Source: Ignavibacteriota bacterium (GTDB lineage: Bacteria; Bacteroidota; Ignavibacteria; Palsa-1295). From it: DNA of 64,000 nt. Below, piece by piece: positions 58,672 to 64,000 of this stretch. The notes below the pieces were generated by a model. The model was not told the DNA's origin and searched no databases. It was given only the letters and a program-made list of their open reading frames with translations. Where the stretch lies: positions 1-64,000 of the forward strand of contig PLYO01000005.1 of the NCBI GenBank assembly GCA_003151825.1. Reading direction: 5' to 3'. Within the stretch, counting starts at the first letter, position 1; each line of letters opens with the position of its first letter. Position numbers and translations under genes: made by a program.

Positions 58672-60765
58672 TCATGGAGCGACGAACACTCCTCGCGTCT
58701 CGACGGCGCCGCTTTCTAATCTCAGTTGAACAAAAAGGTTTCCATTGGCGGAATTCGGAAGATTTATTTCCATTGTGGCATTCCCTCCGGAAGGCACATT
58801 CGCGCGCGCGAGCGGCCTTCCCAGCGCATCGTAAATAGTTAGCGTCGCTCCGCTCGTGAAATGCTGATAATTTAATTGCAGCCGATGCGGGTCGATCTCC
58901 GCGACACTCCATACCGGCATCCTGCCGGTGCGGAGGAGTTGCGAAAGGATGGCTGTGCCACATCCGATGGGAGCACATACCGTTGCACTCACGCCAGAGT
59001 TCCCCGAATTTCCATCCAAAATAAGACACTGTTTCGGCACGGTCGAAAGCCGTATGGAATCGAACGAGACCGTCATGCACGAATCCGAAACCGGGAGAAG
59101 CTGGAACAACGCATAGCCAAGCTGGGTCCGATTCACAATCTCCGCGCTGTCGAGAGTGACGAAAGCCTCGCCGATGGAATCGAGATCCGAATCGTCCTCC
59201 CGAATGGAGTCTGAATAGAAGCCCGCGAATTGCATATTCGATGTATCGTAGCCGACCATAAAGCTTAAGGTTCCAGCCGCGAATGTGCCGCCCTGAACGA
59301 TATTGAGCGGCACGGCCACTTCACCGCCGATCGTGTCGGTCCTTCCACCAACGGCTTCGAGCGTCACGGCGACCGGATTGACCACCGTCACGAACGTGGA
59401 ATCGGCGGCTTGACTGCCCTGACCGTTCGTAATGGTAAGTTTGATTTCGAAGACGCCCGCCGAGTCGTAACAGACCATTCCCGGATTTGCCGTCATCACG
59501 AGCGGCGCTTGGGAACCCACTAACTCCCACGCATAGGAAACAGCGCCACTCACGGTATCCGAGGGCGAGATACAATCCCCAACGCACACCGTGGGAACCG
59601 AAGCAATCTTCACCGATGGGAGCAGGCAGGAATGCGATGGCGCGTTCATAAAGGTATAGGGGATGTTCGGCAGGCCAGAATTGCATCGTCCGCTTTGGAG
59701 CACCACAGACTGGGAATTAAAATTGCATGCGACGCCCGCGCTGTTCGGGGCAGCGATGACGCCAACATAGGTTCGGCCCGAACAGGCGACATAGAGCTTG
59801 CCATCCGGACCGGGCATGATGGCCATGCATGCATCTCCAAATTCGACTTCATACTTGCTCGACAAAATTGTATTCACCACGTTCGAGGTTATGTCCAATT
59901 GGAGGAGGTCGTTCGCCAGATACTCGGAAACATAGAGCATGGAGCCGTCGGGTGAAAAGGAGACCCCGTAGGGATTTGTAAACCCACCAAGCGTAATCGC
60001 GTTGCTTACGATTCCGGTCGTGGCATCGAAATCGAGCAGTTCGACGTTTCCGGAGAAGTTCAATGCCTGCGCGAGGCGCGTTCCATCTGCGGATGACACG
60101 AGATACCCGATTGTTTCATAGGGGTCTCCCGTTTGCACGACTCCAACGTTCGAAACGACCGGCGTCGGATTTAGCCCGGTATCGTTCAGCTGCCATACAG
60201 AGAATGCGTTGGAGTTAAACTGATGGGCTAGAATCCATGTGTTGCAGCTATTGGGCTGCCGCACCGCGGTAAGTTTTTCCGTAGCGCTGTCGAGCAGAAG
60301 AACATTTTTCGTCGTAACATCTCCCATGCCGCCGTCGAGCGTCATATCGACAATGCTGTAATTGACGCCTTTGTTAGTAGGTCCGACATAACCGCCTTGA
60401 TCGCTCGTAAACACATAATATCGATTGGGAGACGCGGGATCGCCGACGATCAACGCGGATTGCGTGCTGCTGAAGTTCCCAAGGAGTCCCAGGCCGTTGG
60501 GCATCGCCAGATCGTTTCGGTTCCAGATGGCGCTGCCATCGGTATAAAACAGGATTTGGCCGGTATTATCGTCGCAAATCGAAGCGCAACCTTCGAGGGT
60601 ATTAATCTGTCCACCCGGAACGGAAACGGGCGTTCCGCTATTGAAATCGATTCCCGCGTAACCTCCGAAGTGCCACACGTTGAACTCCTTCTGCGCGAGC
60701 GAAACTTGTGGAACACACGCGGTTGCCGTCAGCGTAAGAACGAGAATGCGAAAAAATATCTTCAT
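58672..60765 (-). CDS. Secreted T9SS cargo protein with propeller, PKD and cohesin-like domains
   Basis: 697 residues. Signal region (ILVLTLTATACVPQVSLAQ). Residues about 25-390 start with FNVWHFGGYAGIDFNSGTPV, a form common in gliding-motility-associated surface proteins, and read as a beta-propeller. A PKD domain follows (about 395-475: CVGDCISPSDTVSGAVSYAW). A cohesin-like segment lies near 480-600 (AAGTLSFMVGYDTSNMQFAG). The last 70 residues resemble a T9SS sorting domain (ATLTIYDALGRPLARANVPS; GAVETRGVFVAP). A small palindrome ACCGGCATCCTGCCGGT at 58913-58929 is read in frame as RTGRMPV ahead of it. Convergent with rnhB. Confidence 0.85.
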   Translation of the reverse strand: MKIFFRILVLTLTATACVPQVSLAQKEFNVWHFGGYAGIDFNSGTPVSVPGGQINTLEGCASICDDNTGQILFYTDGSAIWNRNDLAMPNGLGLLGNFSSTQSALIVGDPASPNRYYVFTSDQGGYVGPTNKGVNYSIVDMTLDGGMGDVTTKNVLLLDSATEKLTAVRQPNSCNTWILAHQFNSNAFSVWQLNDTGLNPTPVVSNVGVVQTGDPYETIGYLVSSADGTRLAQALNFSGNVELLDFDATTGIVSNAITLGGFTNPYGVSFSPDGSMLYVSEYLANDLLQLDITSNVVNTILSSKYEVEFGDACMAIMPGPDGKLYVACSGRTYVGVIAAPNSAGVACNFNSQSVVLQSGRCNSGLPNIPYTFMNAPSHSCLLPSVKIASVPTVCVGDCISPSDTVSGAVSYAWELVGSQAPLVMTANPGMVCYDSAGVFEIKLTITNGQGSQAADSTFVTVVNPVAVTLEAVGGRTDTIGGEVAVPLNIVQGGTFAAGTLSFMVGYDTSNMQFAGFYSDSIREDDSDLDSIGEAFVTLDSAEIVNRTQLGYALFQLLPVSDSCMTVSFDSIRLSTVPKQCLILDGNSGNSGVSATVCAPIGCGTAILSQLLRTGRMPVWSVAEIDPHRLQLNYQHFTSGATLTIYDALGRPLARANVPSGGNATMEINLPNSANGNLFVQLRLESGAVETRGVFVAP
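58913..58929. repeat. In-frame palindrome ACCGGCA-TCC-TGCCGGT
   Basis: 7-bp arms around a 3-nt loop, read on the minus strand as TGRMPV between the cohesin-like part and the sorting domain of the cargo protein. Confidence 0.5.
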
Positions 60766-60888
60766 AGCTCACAGCCCGCGAATAAGCTTAATCGAAAACC
60801 TTGAGCATAAGGGTGTAGTTCGGCAAGCCGGATTCCATCAGCGGCGCTTCGTATGCATGATTGAAACTTCCGGCACGAACCGGTAGCG

Positions 60889-61314
60889 ATGCCGCGTTTT
60901 GAAGAGATGTCGTTCGAAATGGATATTGGCGCGAGTGAGGGGCGGAAGCCGGCGAGGCTTTCACGCGAGGAGCTTGCGAAGATGGGCGAGGAACATGCGG
61001 CAAAGCTCGTCGCTTCGCTGGGATACCGCATCGTGAAGCGGAATTTCCGCTATGGCAAGGTGGGCGAAATCGATATCGTGGCCTACGATGGGGAGTGCCT
61101 CGTTTTTATCGAGGTGAAAGCGCGTCAGGATTACAGCCACGGCACGCCGGAAGCCTCGATCGATGCACGAAAGCAGGCGCAGCTAAAGCGCGTGGCGAGA
61201 ATGTATTATTATGTGAACGCGATTGCGGAAGCTGTCTGCCGCTTCGATGTGATCGCAGTCGATATTTTTGGCGGGAAGGTCGATATTCGTCATCATAAAA
61301 ACGCATTTTACTAA
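60889..61314 (+). CDS. YraN family endonuclease-like protein (UPF0102)
   Basis: 141 residues. The family's restriction-endonuclease-like core is intact: GEEHAAKLVASLGYRIVKRN, GEIDIVAYDGECLVFIEVKA (the D...E-x-K site) and KQAQLKRVARMYY. Often located next to rnhB, as here after one intervening gene. A DNA-repair or recombination role is suspected for the family but not settled. ATG 60889 gives an extra 20-residue N-terminal tail; a later start is possible. Confidence 0.88.
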   Translation: MPRFEEMSFEMDIGASEGRKPARLSREELAKMGEEHAAKLVASLGYRIVKRNFRYGKVGEIDIVAYDGECLVFIEVKARQDYSHGTPEASIDARKQAQLKRVARMYYYVNAIAEAVCRFDVIAVDIFGGKVDIRHHKNAFY

Positions 61315-61318
61315 AGCC

Positions 61319-61990
61319 ATGACGGAACTAATCGGGCTTTCGGGCATCACCGTTCTTACGCAAGACGGATCGCGGCGCATTTTAGATGGTTTCGATCTTC
61401 ATATCGAAAAAGGATCGCTGGTGCTGCTACTTGGCGCAGGTGGATCGGGCAAGACGACTCTCTTCAAGCTGCTCGCGGGCGAGCAAACGCCGGAACGCGG
61501 TGAAGTTTTGGTTGGTGGCATATCGGTGCCGTCGCTTAGCGGCGGGAAGCTCGCCCGGTATCGCCGCTCGCTCGGAATTGTGATGCAGGACGCGCCGCTC
61601 CTCGAAAACCGAAGCGCGGAGGAGCAAATCATGCTGCCACTTGAAATCGAGGGAATGAGCGCCGAGCGCCGACACGAGCGCGCTCAAGCAGCGATCGAGC
61701 GATTCGGGCTTTCGGACGCGCGGAGAAAGCTTCCCAAGGCGCTTTCGATGAGCGAACGGCAACGCGTGGCTATTGCGCGAGCAGTCGTTCGGGAACCGCT
61801 GGTGTTGTTGGCCGACGAACCCGCCGCGCATTTGGATGCGAACGATTCGAAGGAAATCGCCAGACTTTTATTGCATGAAAACCTTCGCGGCATGACTGTT
61901 CTTATTGGAACGAGCGACGAGCATTTCGCTTCGTATTTCCCGGAAACGCCAGTCCGACGAATGGAATCCGGAGTAGGGATTAATAATTGA
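61319..61990 (+). CDS. FtsE-like ABC ATPase with altered signature motif
   Basis: 223 residues from ATG 61319, 4 nt after the YraN stop. Walker A GAGGSGKTTL (near 42), Q-loop IVMQDAPLLENRSAEEQI and Walker B LVLLADEPAAHLD are intact. The signature is KALSMSERQRVAIARAV, with S-M-S-E in place of the usual S-G-G-E/Q. The H-loop His appears replaced (IGTSDEHFAS). Length and GLSGIT start fit FtsE/LolD-type ATPases. It may be the partner of the FtsX at 48190-49047, although unlinked. Reduced ATPase activity is possible. Confidence 0.8.
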   Translation: MTELIGLSGITVLTQDGSRRILDGFDLHIEKGSLVLLLGAGGSGKTTLFKLLAGEQTPERGEVLVGGISVPSLSGGKLARYRRSLGIVMQDAPLLENRSAEEQIMLPLEIEGMSAERRHERAQAAIERFGLSDARRKLPKALSMSERQRVAIARAVVREPLVLLADEPAAHLDANDSKEIARLLLHENLRGMTVLIGTSDEHFASYFPETPVRRMESGVGINN

Positions 61991-62048
61991 CCTATGCTTT
62001 ACGGAGCGGAGTTGCGCTCGACGCTGTTGGCTTCCAAATACCAAGAAC

Positions 62049-62585
62049 TTGCCAGATAATTTCACACGGATAAAAGGAACGCTCGATGGGCGGGAACTCC
62101 GCATCGGCATTGTGGTCAGCCGCTGGAATCGGGAGATTACGGACGATCTGCTGAGTGGCGCGCTTCGCGCGCTTGCGGCGTGCGAGGTGCCATCCGAGAA
62201 CATCACGATTCTCGAAGTGCCGGGCGCGCTGGAAATTCCGATTGCGGCCGGCAAGCTGGCTTCGATGCAGCATGACCGATCACGCGCCGCGCATGGCCGA
62301 CCATGCGCGATGGACGCCCTCGTCGCCATTGGCTGCGTGATAAAAGGCGAGACGGCGCATTTCGAGCACGTCAGCAGGCTCGCGCTGGATGGCATTGCTC
62401 GCGTATCGCGCAAATATGCAATTCCCGTAACCTGCGGCATTCTAACCACGTATGACGTGGGTCAAGCACGAGCGCGCTCCGGTCCGGACGATGCCAATGT
62501 CGGCTCTCAGGCCGCGCTCGCTGCCGTCGAGACCGCGAATGCACTCCGATCCAATGCTCTCGAAAACGAAGACATTATATTCTAA
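62049..62585 (+). CDS. ribH: 6,7-dimethyl-8-ribityllumazine synthase
   Basis: 178 residues. Condenses the ribityl-pyrimidine with dihydroxybutanone phosphate to lumazine in riboflavin synthesis. Motifs: RIGIVVSRWNREITDDLLSG, VPGALEIPIAAGKLA, and ALVAIGCVIKGETAHFEHVS with catalytic His. A normal subunit has about 155 residues. The excess includes residues about 76-88 (HDRSRAAHGRPCA), encoded by a palindromic insertion exactly between the helix of KLASMQ and the strand of MDALVAIG. TTG is the only upstream start in frame. Its stop is 9 nt before the next gene. Confidence 0.92.
   Translation: MPDNFTRIKGTLDGRELRIGIVVSRWNREITDDLLSGALRALAACEVPSENITILEVPGALEIPIAAGKLASMQHDRSRAAHGRPCAMDALVAIGCVIKGETAHFEHVSRLALDGIARVSRKYAIPVTCGILTTYDVGQARARSGPDDANVGSQAALAAVETANALRSNALENEDIIF
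62273..62313. repeat. In-frame palindromic insertion in ribH
   Basis: GCGCATGG (62289-62296) and CCATGCGC (62301-62308) form a hairpin inside a unit TGACCGATCACGCGCCGCGC...GATGG. The GATCACGCGCCGCGC part resembles GATCATGCGCCGCGC in the nth palindrome, suggesting one family. Confidence 0.75.
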
Positions 62586-62594
62586 ACTCATTCG

Positions 62595-64000
62595 ATGCGA
62601 TTTCTCATAGCATCTATTTTTTCGGCCGCTCTTGTTTTGCCAACGCCTGGCGTTGCGCAGACGCTTAAGTCTGGCGAGTGGCAGACCTACACCTCCATGC
62701 GCTCCGTAACGGACATTGCGGTGAGTTCGGATTCGTTCTATGTTTGGGCGGCAACGGGCGGCGGCGCGTTTCGCGCCGATTTGCGCGACACTCAGGCCGC
62801 GCTCCAGCCACTCCGCACCACCGATGGACTGACCGAGAACGATGTAACTGCCGTCGCGGCCGACGCCGAGGGAAATATCTATTTTGGCGAAGGCGGGGGA
62901 GGATTCGATATTTATAACAGCGCGAGCGGTACAGTTAATCGTCAAAGCGACATTCGAAATTCGAATTTCAATAACAAAGCCATTAACGGCATCACCGTGG
63001 TCGGCGATACTGTTTATCTTGCGACGGGCTATGGGGTTTCCGTCTATTTTCCCCTAAAAGGTGTGTTCGGCGCGACCGCAAGCCAGATTGCTTCGCTCCC
63101 GACAGAGGACAGCATTCGGCAGGTTATCGGTGCTGGCGGTTTTGTTTACGCCGCTGCTCATGAGGGCGTCGCCTGGGCGAGCAACTCGTCGGACCTGCAC
63201 GCCGGCACGAACTGGCATCTTCTTCCCGATAGCGATGGCTCCGTTCGCGCGCTTGCAAACTTTAATGGCACCGTATACGCGGGAGCGGGAAATGGCCTTT
63301 TTGCGATCGCGCCAGGCCGCGATTCTCTTGTTCGAGTCACGCTACCCGTTTCGGTTGCGGTCAATCGGTTGCTCGTGGCGAATGACTCCCTTTATATTTT
63401 GGATAAATCCGGAACGCTCTATTCGACGAAAGACCTCATTCACCTCGCATCGCAGCCTATTAGTACAACTGCCGGCAGCACCGTGACGGCGATTGCCTTC
63501 AGCCCGAATAATGGGATCATTGCCGGTTCGCGCGCGAATGGCGTGGGATATTCTGTCGCCGGGGCGTTCGCGTCGAGTATCTTTCCTCCGGGTCCCATTA
63601 TAAATACCATTAACTTCCTCAGTTTTTCCACGGCGACGGACGAGCTTTATGTGACCCAGCAATCGACCGGGTTCGATCTCTTTCAGCCAGCCACGGATAC
63701 GTGGCAGAATTTCGAGAGCGGCGTTGGGAACATTCCTGGCATTAATAATAGTGTTTCTTACAATAAAGTGCTCTACGACTCGATACGAAATGTTACCTGG
63801 TTCAGTGGAGGTTTGGTCTATCGCGCCATGGGACTCGGAACGGGCCAGATCGTCTGGGACACGTTTAATCATACGCAAAATAACCTCCCGAATTTTGGAG
63901 ATCCCAACAGTCCTAATTTCGAACCCACCAGTGGAATGATGATAGACGCAAGCGGCAATTTCCTCGTAACGAGCTGGGCCGGGAGCGGGCAGGGGCTTTC
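62595..64000 (+). CDS. Secreted beta-propeller protein, PorZ-like, cut by the right edge
   Basis: The frame is open from ATG 62595 to the window end (about 468 residues seen). Signal peptide (FLIASIFSAALVLPTPGVAQ). The N-terminal part shows repeats of two-component-regulator-propeller type: GEWQTYTSMRSVTDIAVSSD, TTDGLTENDVTAVAADAEGN, FGEGGGGFDIYNSASG, LYILDKSGTLYSTKD. This matches the first propeller of PorZ and related T9SS-associated surface proteins, though PorZ itself is only one possibility. The C-terminal sorting or Ig domain lies outside. It starts 9 nt after ribH. Confidence 0.75.
   Translation, partial: MRFLIASIFSAALVLPTPGVAQTLKSGEWQTYTSMRSVTDIAVSSDSFYVWAATGGGAFRADLRDTQAALQPLRTTDGLTENDVTAVAADAEGNIYFGEGGGGFDIYNSASGTVNRQSDIRNSNFNNKAINGITVVGDTVYLATGYGVSVYFPLKGVFGATASQIASLPTEDSIRQVIGAGGFVYAAAHEGVAWASNSSDLHAGTNWHLLPDSDGSVRALANFNGTVYAGAGNGLFAIAPGRDSLVRVTLPVSVAVNRLLVANDSLYILDKSGTLYSTKDLIHLASQPISTTAGSTVTAIAFSPNNGIIAGSRANGVGYSVAGAFASSIFPPGPIINTINFLSFSTATDELYVTQQSTGFDLFQPATDTWQNFESGVGNIPGINNSVSYNKVLYDSIRNVTWFSGGLVYRAMGLGTGQIVWDTFNHTQNNLPNFGDPNSPNFEPTSGMMIDASGNFLVTSWAGSGQGL

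Overview
The window reads as a chromosomal segment of a free-living bacterium of the FCB group (Bacteroidota/Chlorobiota side). The best guess is a Kapaibacteria- or Ignavibacteria-like lineage, inferred from several features: large secreted proteins with type IX secretion (T9SS) C-terminal sorting domains (25552-27111, 43753-47037, 58672-60765), a PorZ-like propeller protein at the right edge, Omp85 and OmpA outer-membrane proteins, Bacteroidota-type -7 promoter elements (TAnnTTTG), almost no Shine-Dalgarno sequences, ThyX, leucine dehydrogenase and a second EF-G. No rRNA, tRNA, CRISPR array, IS transposase or phage module was found.

Layout. 1-5.6 kb: minus-strand secreted proteins (Asp-box repeat protein cut by the left edge; 1168-aa YadA-head-like repeat protein; small secreted protein). 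6.2-9.7 kb: ClC antiporter and a barrel protein with two OmpA domains. 9.8-12.1 kb: an A+T-richer three-gene accessory cassette led by a TIGR04255-family protein. 12.5-18.5 kb: BadF-type sugar kinase, leucine dehydrogenase, lipoprotein, YfhO-like membrane protein. 19-21.9 kb: Mla-type lipid transport operon (lipoprotein, mlaE, mlaF, PAP2 phosphatase) meeting a convergent hicBA toxin-antitoxin pair. 22-25.4 kb: tightly overlapping thyX, glycosyltransferase, nth and DUF3052 genes, with a duplicated DUF3052 gene preceded by a remnant of the nth 3' end. 25.5-30.6 kb: T9SS cargo, GAPDH, Lgt, MTA/SAH nucleosidase, dihaem cytochrome. 30.6-36.6 kb: tolC-hlyD-acrB efflux operon. 36.6-38.9 kb: heptose operon (hddA-like kinase, phosphatase, gmhA-like isomerase). 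39-43 kb: HIT protein, two small genes, DUF2059 protein, murI, polytopic membrane protein. 43-49 kb: secreted proteins, lipoprotein, FtsX. 49-58.6 kb: DUF2795, two Omp85 proteins, EF-G paralogue, GH57, RNase HII. 58.7-64 kb: T9SS cargo, YraN, FtsE-like ATPase, RibH and a propeller protein cut by the right edge.

The most striking content is repetitive. Short perfect palindromes of several families sit between genes and, in frame, inside conserved genes (sugar kinase, nth, MTA/SAH nucleosidase, lgt, rnhB, ribH and two T9SS cargo genes), adding short peptides as Rickettsia palindromic elements do. Three copies of a roughly 150-bp inverted-repeat element, at least six tracts of 7-bp-period tandem repeats and a two-copy interspersed element of about 200 bp fill the larger gaps. 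Several genes carry a TAnnTTTG element only 5-13 nt before the start codon, suggesting leaderless or very short-leader transcripts.

All calls come from reading the sequence by eye; family names rest on recognisable motifs and no search was run.
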